The position numbers were made by a program, and so were the translations under genes. A model generated the notes under the pieces. It was not told where the DNA came from, searched no databases, and saw nothing but the letters and a program-made list of their open reading frames with translations. Positions 52,166 to 61,071 of a stretch of DNA of 64,000 nucleotides are shown here, one piece after another. The DNA is from Bacillus sp. 03113 (GTDB taxonomy: Bacteria; Bacillota; Bacilli; Bacillales; Cytobacillaceae). The stretch lies in the NCBI RefSeq assembly GCF_006546985.1, contig NZ_VATK01000019.1:1-64000 (forward strand), given 5' to 3'. The first letter of the stretch is position 1, and the number at the start of each line of letters is the position of its first letter.

Positions 52166-52820
52166 TAGTTTAATCAGTCTGCTTCCAGATTTAAACAAAG
52201 CTTTTTTTGAAACATTATACATGGTTGGTATTTCAGTTCTTGTTGCGATAATATTTGGACTTCCGATTGGAGTACTATTATTCGTAACAGATAAGGGACT
52301 ATTTTTAGAAAATACTCTTTTTAAAAATGTCGTTGGCTTTATTGTCAATATGGTCCGCTCTATTCCTTTTATCATTTTATTAATTGCCTTACTGCCATTA
52401 GCAAACATAGTTGCAGGAACAACAATTGGACCTACTGCAGCATCGGTATCCTTATCTGTCGCAGCAATTCCATTCTTTGCAAGATTGGTAGAACAATCCC
52501 TTAGAGAAATAGATAAAGGGGTCATTGAGGCATCTGTCGCAGTAGGGGCTTCACCATGGATGATCATAAAGGATGTCCTTATTCCTGAAGCAAAGCCAGG
52601 TATCGTTCAAGGAATTACCATTACCATTATAAGCCTTGTTGCTTATTCAGCGATGGCTGGAATTGTTGGCGGAGGCGGAGTCGGTGATCTTGCCATTCGT
52701 TTCGGATATTACCGCTACGATAATACGGTCATGATTACAACCGTTGTCATTCTCATCTGCCTCGTTCAGCTCATTCAGTTTTTTGGGGACAGAATATCAA
52801 AAAAAGTGGATAAACGATAG
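52155..52820 (+). CDS. metP: Methionine ABC transporter permease
   Basis: 221 residues with five membrane helices and the ABC permease EAA-type loop (EASVAVGASPWMIIKDVLIPEA, about 120-140). Also called MetI. It forms the channel with MetN. Confidence 0.94.
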   Translation: MLLDSLISLLPDLNKAFFETLYMVGISVLVAIIFGLPIGVLLFVTDKGLFLENTLFKNVVGFIVNMVRSIPFIILLIALLPLANIVAGTTIGPTAASVSLSVAAIPFFARLVEQSLREIDKGVIEASVAVGASPWMIIKDVLIPEAKPGIVQGITITIISLVAYSAMAGIVGGGGVGDLAIRFGYYRYDNTVMITTVVILICLVQLIQFFGDRISKKVDKR

Positions 52821-52906
52821 CATCATTGGAATAACTGGGTAACCTCTGTTAACTGTTGATAGACTTTACCCGTTATATATAAACAAATAGTATGGGGGCA
52901 AAAAAA

Positions 52907-53734
52907 ATGAAAAAAATAGCATTGCTGCTTCTCATTATTCTTTCATTTGGCATTCTTGCTGCATGTGGAAATAATGGAGAAAAGGCATCAGAGGGAAAGA
53001 AAGAAGATAAAAATGTTACTATTGGAGCTACATCTGGTCCGTATGCGGACATGGTGAATAAAGCCATTAAACCTATTCTTGAGAAAAAAGGGTATAAGGT
53101 TAAAGTAGTAGAATTTAGTGATTATATTCAACCAAACCTAGCTTTATCTAAAGGCGATCTTGATGCGAACCTTTTTCAACATAAAATTTATATGGAAAAT
53201 TTCGCAAAAGAGCATAAGCTTGAACTATCTGAGTTAATTGTTGTGCCGACAGCTCCAATGGGTATATACTCTAAAAAATTTAAAAAGTTAGATGACATTA
53301 CAGAAGGGGCATCCATTGCCATTCCAAATGATCCAACGAATGCGGCACGTGCCTTCCTAATCCTTCAGGATGCTGGATTTATTAAGCTTGATCCAAATGC
53401 GAATCCTTTAACGGTTTCAGAAAAGGATGTAACTGAAAATAAGAAAAACCTTAAATTTGAACCAATTGAGGCAGCTCAGCTTCCAAGAGCAGTTGATAGT
53501 GTTGATTTATCAGCAGTTCCAGGTAACTTTGCACTAGCGGCGAAATTTAATTTGTTAGATGCATTGCAATTAGAAAACATGCCAGAACAATATCGCAACC
53601 GTGTTGTCGTTAATACGAAAGATTTAAATACACAAGTTGCGAAAGACATTAAAGCAGCAGTAGAATCTGAAGAGTTTGAAAAAGTGATTGATGATCAATT
53701 CAAAGGCTTTGGGAAACCTGACTGGATGAAATAA
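52907..53734 (+). CDS. metQ: Methionine-binding lipoprotein
   Basis: 275 residues. Signal peptide with lipobox ILAAC, then the NlpA/MetQ fold (VTIGATSGPYADMV at the mature start). Captures methionine outside the cell for MetNP. ATG 52907 gives a normal lysine-rich signal start and lies 7-8 nt after GGGGG; ATG 52892 is upstream without a site. Confidence 0.94.
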   Translation: MKKIALLLLIILSFGILAACGNNGEKASEGKKEDKNVTIGATSGPYADMVNKAIKPILEKKGYKVKVVEFSDYIQPNLALSKGDLDANLFQHKIYMENFAKEHKLELSELIVVPTAPMGIYSKKFKKLDDITEGASIAIPNDPTNAARAFLILQDAGFIKLDPNANPLTVSEKDVTENKKNLKFEPIEAAQLPRAVDSVDLSAVPGNFALAAKFNLLDALQLENMPEQYRNRVVVNTKDLNTQVAKDIKAAVESEEFEKVIDDQFKGFGKPDWMK

Positions 53735-53753
53735 TTATTAATATTTCTAAAGA

Positions 53754-53798
53754 GGCAGATCCGCAGGTGCTAAAAGCACTTTTGATGGATCGGCCTTT
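53754..53798 (+). terminator. Terminator after metQ
   Basis: GGCAGATCC and GGATCGGCC pair with one mismatch around an inner stem, then TTTTC. It separates met genes from the dehydrogenase gene, perhaps partially. Confidence 0.65.
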
Positions 53799-53828
53799 TC
53801 ATCTATATTCAATACAGGAGGAGAAAGC

Positions 53829-54920
53829 ATGGTTGAAATTGAAGTTCGCGGAGCTCCAACCTATTATGCGTGTCAAGCTGGAATTCTTGATCAGCTGGAA
53901 GAGCTTTTAACACGATATAAAAAGAAGAATTGTCTTGTCGTTCATGGCGAAAAATCATGGAATTCCATTAAGCCTTATTTCCCAGTAAATCTTTCGGAAC
54001 AGCTATCCTTTGTACCATACAATGGAGAATGCTCTGATACAGAAATTAATAGAATTTCAAACATTTCTACTGAGGGAAATTTTGATGCGATTATTGGGAT
54101 TGGCGGCGGAAAAGTATTAGATGTTGTCAAAGCTGCGGGGAATGCTACTGATCTTGATGTTATTTTAATTCCTACACTTGCTTCAACTTGTGCAGCATGG
54201 ACCCCATTAAGTGTTATTTATACAGAGCAAGGGGAATTTATTCGGTATACCGTATTTCCAAAAAGTACTTTGATGGTATTAATTGAACCGAGAGCCATCT
54301 TACACTCCCCAACCTCCTACCTTGTTGCTGGAATTGGGGATACGTTAGCAAAATGGTACGAAGCTGATGTCATTATACGAGATTTAGATGAAAAACCGCT
54401 CGTCGTCACCATTGCCCATCAAGCTGCAAAGCTTTGTAAAGATGTATTGCTAACTTATGGCTCACAAGCTGTTCAAGATCAAAAGAATGAACATTTGACT
54501 TCTACTTTTATTAAAGTCATTGAAGCTAATATCATACCAAGTGGTATGGTAGGTGGCTTTGGGGATAGATACGGACGTATCGCAGGTGCTCATGCCATCC
54601 ATAACGGCTTAACAACCCTTGAAGAAACTCACCACTTGCTGCATGGAGAAAAAGTAGCCTATGGAATTCTAGTTCAATTGGCCCTTGAAGGAAATTGGGA
54701 GGAAATTAAACAGCTGCAATCCTTCTATGAATCATTAAATCTCCCACTCACTTTCCAAGATTTAGGATTAAATGTTATTAATAAAGAAAAGCTTTTACAA
54801 ATCGCTGAAGCTGCTGTCTTACCAAATGAATCAATTCACTTAATGCCTGGTATCATCACAGCTGATGATGTCCTTAAAGCCATCAATTCACTTGAAAGCT
54901 TTATTGTTAAACAAATTTAG
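53829..54920 (+). CDS. HcxA/glycerol dehydrogenase-like Fe-ADH family enzyme
   Basis: 363 residues of the iron-containing alcohol dehydrogenase superfamily, glycerol-dehydrogenase branch. NAD-binding GIGGGKVLDVVKAAG (about 94-108), PTLASTCAAWTPLSV (about 117-131), and metal ligands in GIGDTLAKWYEA, AHAIHNGL and LHGEKVAYG. Closest in character to HcxA (YbdH), a 2-oxo/2-hydroxyacid oxidoreductase. Its place after metNPQ hints at a methionine-linked hydroxy or keto acid; that is inference. Ribosome site AGGAGGAGAAAGC. Confidence 0.82.
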   Translation: MVEIEVRGAPTYYACQAGILDQLEELLTRYKKKNCLVVHGEKSWNSIKPYFPVNLSEQLSFVPYNGECSDTEINRISNISTEGNFDAIIGIGGGKVLDVVKAAGNATDLDVILIPTLASTCAAWTPLSVIYTEQGEFIRYTVFPKSTLMVLIEPRAILHSPTSYLVAGIGDTLAKWYEADVIIRDLDEKPLVVTIAHQAAKLCKDVLLTYGSQAVQDQKNEHLTSTFIKVIEANIIPSGMVGGFGDRYGRIAGAHAIHNGLTTLEETHHLLHGEKVAYGILVQLALEGNWEEIKQLQSFYESLNLPLTFQDLGLNVINKEKLLQIAEAAVLPNESIHLMPGIITADDVLKAINSLESFIVKQI

Positions 54921-55070
54921 AAAAGCGGAAGCGCCTTGATCAGCCCTGAAGAAAAATGTTCTCATGACTCAAAAAGTGTTTTTTACTTTTAGAGGCATGA
55001 GGCTATTTTTCACAAGGGATAGGCGCTAGAGCTAGACACTGGTCGGAGTTTCGAAAACTTATACTTTCGT
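54919..55070 (+). repeat. Dispersed type 1 repeat, copy C
   Basis: It starts AGAAAAGCGGAAGCGCC on the stop codon of the dehydrogenase gene and ends AGGCGCTAGAGCTAGACACT. The inside differs from copies A and B and forms a separate hairpin (CTCATG...CATGAG). The tail ACTTATACTTTC is shared with copy E. Confidence 0.82.
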
Positions 55071-55143
55071 ACCAATTATGAAAGAATCAGGTGGATTACA
55101 CTTTCTACCTGATTCCTTTTGTTATTGTCTTACTAAGGATAGT

Positions 55144-55665
55144 TTACTTTTTCTTTTTCGTAATGGACCCACATGCAATTCTTTCTCCAGAATCACCTGC
55201 TGGTTGTGTCATTCCGTCATCCTTTTCTTCGGTTATCACAATCGATGTTCCTTTTTTCGTAAATAAAGAATTTTTTCCTTCTTTTAAGGTTACACTCGGC
55301 GCTAAAATATCCGCTTTTACCTTTCCATCATCCCCTACAATTATGTTAGGTAGATCACCAGCATGAGCACCTTTTGGATGTAGAAGTCCATGCTCTTTCT
55401 TATCTGGATTAAAATGATTTCCTGCTGATTCGAAATCGGGCGGATCACATTGATTCTTCTCATGTATATGAATCCCATGCTCTCCAGGAGGAAGCCCGTC
55501 CAAATCAATTTTCATCATAACTCCTTTTGCTTGCTCCTGAAGCTCAATCTTTCCTAATGAATCACCCACCTCGTTATGAATATCAACCTCTAGTTTCTTT
55601 ATCTCCTCTTCCATGCACCCGGTCAGTAAAAGAAGAGGAATCAGTATAGGCCATAATCTCTTCAT
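55144..55665 (-). CDS. Cu/Zn superoxide dismutase-like lipoprotein
   Basis: 173 residues from ATG 55665 (GGAGGATGGAATTA). Lipobox LLTGC, so surface-anchored. The SOD fold keeps HGIHIHE, the zinc-loop GNHFNPDKKEHGLLHPKG and HAGDLPN, and the end GERIACGSI. In the last metal motif, usual VIHxxxDD, the copper-ligand His is replaced by Thr (VITEEKDDG). Bacillus subtilis YojM is also known to lack copper ligands. Dismutase activity is therefore doubtful. Confidence 0.9.
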   Translation of the reverse strand: MKRLWPILIPLLLLTGCMEEEIKKLEVDIHNEVGDSLGKIELQEQAKGVMMKIDLDGLPPGEHGIHIHEKNQCDPPDFESAGNHFNPDKKEHGLLHPKGAHAGDLPNIIVGDDGKVKADILAPSVTLKEGKNSLFTKKGTSIVITEEKDDGMTQPAGDSGERIACGSITKKKK

Positions 55666-55744
55666 TAATTCCATCCTCCACAAACAATATGCCCTTATTA
55701 TGCTCCATTAAAGATCCACTCTATACAAGGATGACCTAGAATTG

Positions 55745-55954
55745 TTACCTAGAGGATAAATGATCCTTTGAACTTTTTATTTTCTCAACAAGCTGTTCGG
55801 TCTTTTTTTCTTCTCGTTTTGAAACACGAATGATGATAAACATCGTTAAAACTGCTGCCAAAAAAAAGAAAAAGAAGGAAATAGCAGCTGGAATATACTC
55901 TGTTTTATCCTCCGGAAAATACAAAAAAAGCGACAACACATACCATTGACTCAT
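55745..55954 (-). CDS. Hypothetical small membrane protein
   Basis: 69 residues. One or two hydrophobic segments (the second about 23-43, unusually rich in Phe) and a charged C-terminal tail that is probably cytosolic and coiled. Ribosome site AAAGGACTTGATGCC is modest. Family not recognised. Confidence 0.6.
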   Translation of the reverse strand: MSQWYVLSLFLYFPEDKTEYIPAAISFFFFFLAAVLTMFIIIRVSKREEKKTEQLVEKIKSSKDHLSSR

Positions 55955-56107
55955 GGCATCAAGTCCTTTCTATATTTCATGGTTATAGAAATTCAAATGA
56001 TCTAAGAAATGTCGCTAAATCTATTCAAAAGAAAGCTGTACCTTTTCATTTTTGATCATACAAGTCATAATAGGATGGAAAGTAATTCATTGAAAAGAGG
56101 ATCGATA

Positions 56108-56485
56108 ATGAGTGAATATCAAATTGGTGATAAAGTAACCGCTTTTTATAAAACTGGAAAGTATATTGGAGAAATTACTGATATACGCCCACAAGCTTAT
56201 TTGGTGAAGGTTCTAGGTGTATTAAAGCACCCCCAACAAGGAGATCTACATAACCCAAAGGAGGTTCAAGTAGCACTCTTTCATGAACGCAAGGCCTTAA
56301 GCTATCGCGAACAAACCAATGTACCTAAGAATATGGTGAAGCCTTACGATGGCCCTATACCTCAATATGCAGACACATTAAAAGAAGCTTTGCAAAAAAT
56401 GAAAGCTGAATTAATGGCAGATCCATCTCCGTTTGCACAGCTTAGCTTAAAAAATGTAGAGACCCTGGAAAAAGAATATTTCTAA
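56108..56485 (+). CDS. kapB: Sporulation phosphorelay protein KapB
   Basis: 125 residues from ATG 56108 (GAGGATCGATA), near the usual size of KapB. The sequence (YQIGDKVTAFYKTGKYIGEI at the start) is a small SH3-like beta domain followed by helices. KapB is needed for KinB to feed the sporulation phosphorelay in Bacillus subtilis. No kinB gene is adjacent here. It converges on kapD. Confidence 0.9.
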   Translation: MSEYQIGDKVTAFYKTGKYIGEITDIRPQAYLVKVLGVLKHPQQGDLHNPKEVQVALFHERKALSYREQTNVPKNMVKPYDGPIPQYADTLKEALQKMKAELMADPSPFAQLSLKNVETLEKEYF

Positions 56486-56518
56486 AAAGGTTCGTCTATT
56501 TATAAATAATTGCCAACA

Positions 56519-57139
56519 TTATGCAAAACGATTTATTAGCTGTGTAAAATCGATTCTATCCCCAATGGTTGTTGGTTCATGCTTTTCTAAATACCTTTTA
56601 TCTTTCTCAACGAGCTTAAAAATGTGATAGGTTGTTAGAGCATCATCTAACGCACGGTGATGCTTTCCAATCCCTTCTCTTCCATATTCCTTTACTGCCT
56701 TCCATAACCCTGTTTGATTTTTATCTCCAAAAAAATGTTTGTATTCCATCGACAAATCGATTTCCATTCCTGAAAAAGGAAATGAAATATTTCTTTTATT
56801 ACAATTATTTTTCAGCACCTTTAAATCCATGTTTCCCCAGGTGATAATGGAATTTGTATAATTTTTGCCTATGTCACTAAGCTTCTTGATTAATTCATAA
56901 AATGTGATCCCTTCATCTACCTGCCGCTGTGTGATATGTAAAAACGATTTGCAGCGTGCCGTTAACAATGGAAATTGCATTGGCGTCACATAGGAAGAAA
57001 ATTGCTCTCTTATACGATCATTGACAACCGATACTATTCCTACTTCAATTATCTCTGGAAAAAATCCTTTATATCTGGAGCTTTTTTCTGGCATTGTAAA
57101 TTCAAAATCAAGAAATAATAACTGATGGTTTCCTTTCAC
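56519..57139 (-). CDS. kapD: KapD, 3'-5' exonuclease-like inhibitor of the KinA pathway
   Basis: 206 residues with a DEDD-type exonuclease fold: ExoI LFLDFEFTMP (about 8-17), ExoII around TWGNMDLKVL (about 99-108), ExoIII GIGKHHRALDDALTTYHI (about 156-173). KapD inhibits sporulation through the KinA branch in Bacillus subtilis. The start is GTG after AGGAGG. Confidence 0.9.
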   Translation of the reverse strand: MKGNHQLLFLDFEFTMPEKSSRYKGFFPEIIEVGIVSVVNDRIREQFSSYVTPMQFPLLTARCKSFLHITQRQVDEGITFYELIKKLSDIGKNYTNSIITWGNMDLKVLKNNCNKRNISFPFSGMEIDLSMEYKHFFGDKNQTGLWKAVKEYGREGIGKHHRALDDALTTYHIFKLVEKDKRYLEKHEPTTIGDRIDFTQLINRFA

Positions 57140-57230
57140 TGGTTTAATCCTCCTATCAAACCAAATTGAAAACGTTTTTATTAAACATTATATCACAAAA
57201 TTTTCAGTATTTTCATACTTATTTTATAAA

Positions 57231-57278
57231 AAAGGAAGCCAATGCAAAATTCTACATTCTGCATTGGCTTCCTTTTTT
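57231..57278. terminator. Bidirectional terminator
   Basis: GGAAGCCAATGCA (57234-57246) and its exact complement (57260-57272), flanked by A and T runs. Confidence 0.88.
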
Positions 57279-57495
57279 AATAAGTGTTGGAAATTCGTAC
57301 ATATTCTCTTGGAGCAAATGGTTTTGTTTGCTTCCTATGAATCGTTTGTTTTTGATCTGATACAAATTTGACCTTCAAAACATTTGTCTCAGCAATTGGC
57401 ACTTCATCCCTTCTTTTAGACCTCTGATCTATAATCCATGCTCCCGTAAATAATAACAAAAAAACGGATATGACAACTACAAGCTTTTGCTTCAT
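57277..57495 (-). CDS. Hypothetical small membrane-anchored protein
   Basis: 72 residues with one N-terminal hydrophobic segment (about 5-22) and a basic outer part. No motif recognised. Start ATG at 57495. A strong terminator follows. Upstream is the divergent promoter region of the Mrp operon. Confidence 0.6.
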   Translation of the reverse strand: MKQKLVVVISVFLLLFTGAWIIDQRSKRRDEVPIAETNVLKVKFVSDQKQTIHRKQTKPFAPREYVRISNTY

Positions 57496-57902
57496 TTACA
57501 TACCACCATCCATATTCATAGTATGTAAAAAAGAAGTTAAAATTATGCAAAATAATGAACTAAAAATTGGGTATATTAACAAACAAAACCATTTATTTAA
57601 AGTAAAAATTAAACGTTTTTAAAAAAATATATGAAATTTTTTATCGATTTTTTACGTGTTTCTACATATTTAATAACAAAAGCTAAACCTTGATAAAATT
57701 CCATTTTTCACCATGCAACCAAAAAATGTTTAGGTTATAATTTGTTTAGGATAGGTTTTAATTTATGAAAAATAAGAATAAACATTTTTTTGTGATGATT
57801 TTTACAATAAGAAATATCTAAAGAGAATGATGCTTTCTTTAAGTATTTAGTAATACAAAATTCAGCTATCAAATTGATTTAGCCACAAAAGGAGGATTTG
57901 TT
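57496..57902. other. Upstream region of the Mrp operon
   Basis: About 400 bp, AT-rich. A TATAAT at 57736-57741 without a good -35 is the best promoter candidate for mrpA and would give a leader of about 155 nt. No riboswitch or gene was recognised in it. Confidence 0.4.
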
Positions 57903-60308
57903 TTGACATTACTGCATTGGGCAATTATTTCGCCATTTTTGCTGGCAATCATAATTCCTATATTAAATAAGAAAACAAAAAGCATACATACTGGTTGGTT
58001 TGTTTTACCATTGCCAATTGTTTTGTTTATTTATTTCATCACATACATACCTATCATCTCTACACAACAAGATATCATTCAAAGTATTCCATGGATACCT
58101 ACGCTCGGAATTGACTTTATTGCCAAAGTAGATGGCCTCGGCCTCCTATTTTCCCTATTAATCACAGGCATTGGATCTCTCGTCATCCTTTATTCTATTT
58201 ATTATTTATCAAAGGAAAAAGAAAAGCTCAATACCTTCTATGTATATTTACTTCTCTTTATGGGTGCCATGCTCGGAGTTGTCTTTTCAGACAATTTAAT
58301 TGTTCTGTATACATTTTGGGAGCTTACAAGCTTTTCCTCCTTTCTATTAATTGGATATTGGTATAAAAGAGAAAAATCACGATACGGTGCACAAAAATCA
58401 ATGTTAATCACGGTTTTAGGTGGATTAGCATTGCTCGGAGGAATCATTCTTCTATACATGTTGACAGGTTCCTTTAATATTTCCGAAATCATCGTCTATG
58501 CAGACAACCATAATTTAATAGAAAAGCCATTACTTCTGCCAGCTATGCTCTGTATTTTATTAGGAGCATTTACGAAATCTGCTCAATTTCCTTTTCATAT
58601 TTGGCTTCCGGATGCGATGGAAGCACCAACGCCTGTCAGTGCTTATTTGCATTCTGCTACTATGGTAAAAGCAGGAATCTATTTAGTCGCAAGACTCAGC
58701 CCAGTGTTTGCTGAATCATCTGTTTGGTTGTGGGTGATTGCCGGTTTTGGGATTGTGACATTATTTTGGGGTTCATTTTCTGCTGTGAAGCAAACCGATC
58801 TAAAATCTATACTTGCTTTTTCAACGGTTAGCCAACTCGGATTGATTATGTCTTTATTAGGAATTGGGGCTGCAGCACTTCATTTTGATGGTATGAAAGA
58901 CAGCTACTTTACAGTGGCGACAACAGCAGCAATCTTTCACTTAATTAACCATGCTACATTTAAAGGGAGCCTATTTATGATTGTTGGGATTATCGATCAT
59001 GAATCAGGCACTAGAGATATACGAAAGCTTGGCGGATTAATGAATGTTATGCCGATTACCTTTACATTAGCAATTATTGGCGCTTTTTCGATGGCAGGCA
59101 TACCACCTTTTAACGGATTTTTAAGTAAAGAAATGTTTTTCACAGCGATGGTACGTGTTTTAGAAATGGATTTTTTCCAGTTGGATTCATGGGGTGTTCT
59201 TTTTCCAATCCTTGCATGGATCGCTAGCATCTTTACATTTATTTATTGCATGATTATTGTATTTAAACCCTTTACTGGAAAATACCAACCAGAGAAGCTA
59301 GAGAAAAAGCCACATGAAGCCCCTCTTGGGATGCTTATTTCTCCGGTTATTCTTGTTTCATTGATCATTATTTTTGGCTTATTTCCGAACATTCTCTCAA
59401 AAAGTATTATTGCTCCTGCAATGAGTTCTATTTTGCCTAGCTTACTCGATGAAGGTAAACATTTTGATGTTCATATCCATTTTTTTCATGGCTTTACGAT
59501 TGAATTGTTTATGACAATCTGCGTAATTGCTTTAGGGATTCTATTATTTCGTACATTACCAAAATGGCGAACTGTTTACAATCTCTTCCCAGAAAAGCTA
59601 ACATTAAACAAGTTTTACGATCACAGTTTAGAGCTTTTTGAAAAGGGATCATCGAAAACGACAAAAGCATATATGAATGGATTTATTCGAAACTATCTTG
59701 TCTATATATTCACATTTTTTATTCTCATAACTTTTATCACAATCGTATGGAAAAAAGCATTCGCTTTTCAAACTAGTAATGTTTCCGCAATTGGATTTTA
59801 TGAGGTGCTCCTTGCTTTAATAGCTGTTGTTGGGTCCATTATGATCGTATTTGCGAAATCAAGACTTACTTCCATTATTTTATTAGGTGCCGTTGGATAT
59901 ACTATGGCTCTATTCTTTGTATTATTTCGAGCACCTGATTTAGCTTTAACTCAGCTCGTAATTGAAACCGTTTCTGTTGCACTATTTTTACTATGCTTCT
60001 ACCACTTGCCTAAAGATTACCGTAAAGAAGAAAAAAATAGCTTTAAACTGACAAATGGACTTATTTCCATAGGTGTTGGTCTAGTGGTCACAATTGTTGC
60101 TTTGTCCGCGCATAGCAATAAGTTATTTGATTCCATTGCTAATTATTATGTCAAAAACACCTATGAATTGGCCGCTGGAAAAAACATGGTGAACGTCATC
60201 CTAGTTGATTTTCGTGGATTTGATACGATGTTCGAAATTTGCGTGCTTGCGATAGCCGCTATTGGGATCTATTCCATGATCAAATTGCGATTAACTAGGA
60301 GGAAATGA
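57903..60308 (+). CDS. mrpA: Na+/H+ antiporter subunit A
   Basis: 801 residues, the usual size. About 20 membrane helices: a NuoL-like proton channel part (with FWELTSFSSFLLIGYW near 140 and the KSAQFPFHIWLPDAMEAPTP motif near 225-244) and C-terminal MbhD/MbhE-like parts after about residue 600. With MrpB-G it forms the large antiporter that exports Na+ in exchange for H+. The start is TTG after AAAGGAGG. It overlaps mrpB by 4 bp. Confidence 0.95.
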   Translation: MTLLHWAIISPFLLAIIIPILNKKTKSIHTGWFVLPLPIVLFIYFITYIPIISTQQDIIQSIPWIPTLGIDFIAKVDGLGLLFSLLITGIGSLVILYSIYYLSKEKEKLNTFYVYLLLFMGAMLGVVFSDNLIVLYTFWELTSFSSFLLIGYWYKREKSRYGAQKSMLITVLGGLALLGGIILLYMLTGSFNISEIIVYADNHNLIEKPLLLPAMLCILLGAFTKSAQFPFHIWLPDAMEAPTPVSAYLHSATMVKAGIYLVARLSPVFAESSVWLWVIAGFGIVTLFWGSFSAVKQTDLKSILAFSTVSQLGLIMSLLGIGAAALHFDGMKDSYFTVATTAAIFHLINHATFKGSLFMIVGIIDHESGTRDIRKLGGLMNVMPITFTLAIIGAFSMAGIPPFNGFLSKEMFFTAMVRVLEMDFFQLDSWGVLFPILAWIASIFTFIYCMIIVFKPFTGKYQPEKLEKKPHEAPLGMLISPVILVSLIIIFGLFPNILSKSIIAPAMSSILPSLLDEGKHFDVHIHFFHGFTIELFMTICVIALGILLFRTLPKWRTVYNLFPEKLTLNKFYDHSLELFEKGSSKTTKAYMNGFIRNYLVYIFTFFILITFITIVWKKAFAFQTSNVSAIGFYEVLLALIAVVGSIMIVFAKSRLTSIILLGAVGYTMALFFVLFRAPDLALTQLVIETVSVALFLLCFYHLPKDYRKEEKNSFKLTNGLISIGVGLVVTIVALSAHSNKLFDSIANYYVKNTYELAAGKNMVNVILVDFRGFDTMFEICVLAIAAIGIYSMIKLRLTRRK

Positions 60309-60733
60309 AGATGAAAACAAATGATCTTATTTTACAGACCATTACAAAGATTGTGCTATTCATCATTATTCTCTTTTCAATCCATCTCTTTTTCTCTGGA
60401 CACTATTATCCAGGAGGGGGATTTATTGGAGGATTAATGACTTCAGGAGCGATTGTTCTCCTCTTACTAGCCTTTGATCTAAAAACCGTTCATAAGATAT
60501 TACCTGTTAATTACCAGTACATGATTGCCATTGGTTTACTTTTTTCGGTTGGAACTGGAACTGCTTCGCTCATTTTTAATGTCCCTTTTCTTACCCACGC
60601 ATTTACGGACATCTATCTACCGATTCTCGGAAAAACAGCACTACATTCAGCCGTGCTGTTTGACACTGGTGTATATTTTGTTGTCATTGGCGTTACCATG
60701 ACCATTATTCAAACGATTGGAGAGGATGAATAA
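60305..60733 (+). CDS. mrpB: Na+/H+ antiporter subunit B
   Basis: 142 residues, four membrane helices, with the MnhB motif [13 protein letters not shown] (about 29-41). ATG inside the mrpA stop (ATGA), so coupled. Confidence 0.94.
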   Translation: MKMKTNDLILQTITKIVLFIIILFSIHLFFSGHYYPGGGFIGGLMTSGAIVLLLLAFDLKTVHKILPVNYQYMIAIGLLFSVGTGTASLIFNVPFLTHAFTDIYLPILGKTALHSAVLFDTGVYFVVIGVTMTIIQTIGEDE

Positions 60734-61071
60734 TGGAAATATTAATGGCATTTGTCATCGGCATTTTATTTATGACAGCCACTTATTTAATGTTATCAAA
60801 AAGCTTATTAAGGATTATTATTGGCACTGGATTATTAAGTCATGGAGCCCATTTATTAATCTTAACGATGGGTGGTTTAAAAAGAGGAGCATCTCCGCTA
60901 TTAGGAGAACATGGACCGTATGTTGACCCTATTCCACAAGCACTTATTTTAACCGCGATCGTCATTAGCTTTGGTGTCACTTCCTTCTTTTTAGTTCTTG
61001 CTTATCGTGCCTATCAAGAGCTTGGAACGGATAATATGGACCAAATGAGAGGAACAGATCATCATGATTAA
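60733..61071 (+). CDS. mrpC: Na+/H+ antiporter subunit C
   Basis: 112 residues, three helices, homologous to NuoK ([18 protein letters not shown], about 36-53; [14 protein letters not shown]). It overlaps both neighbours. Confidence 0.94.
   Translation: MEILMAFVIGILFMTATYLMLSKSLLRIIIGTGLLSHGAHLLILTMGGLKRGASPLLGEHGPYVDPIPQALILTAIVISFGVTSFFLVLAYRAYQELGTDNMDQMRGTDHHD

Noticed and set aside
55078-55366. Two plus-strand frames over the sodC-like gene
   Set aside because: They are the reverse of a well-supported coding sequence.
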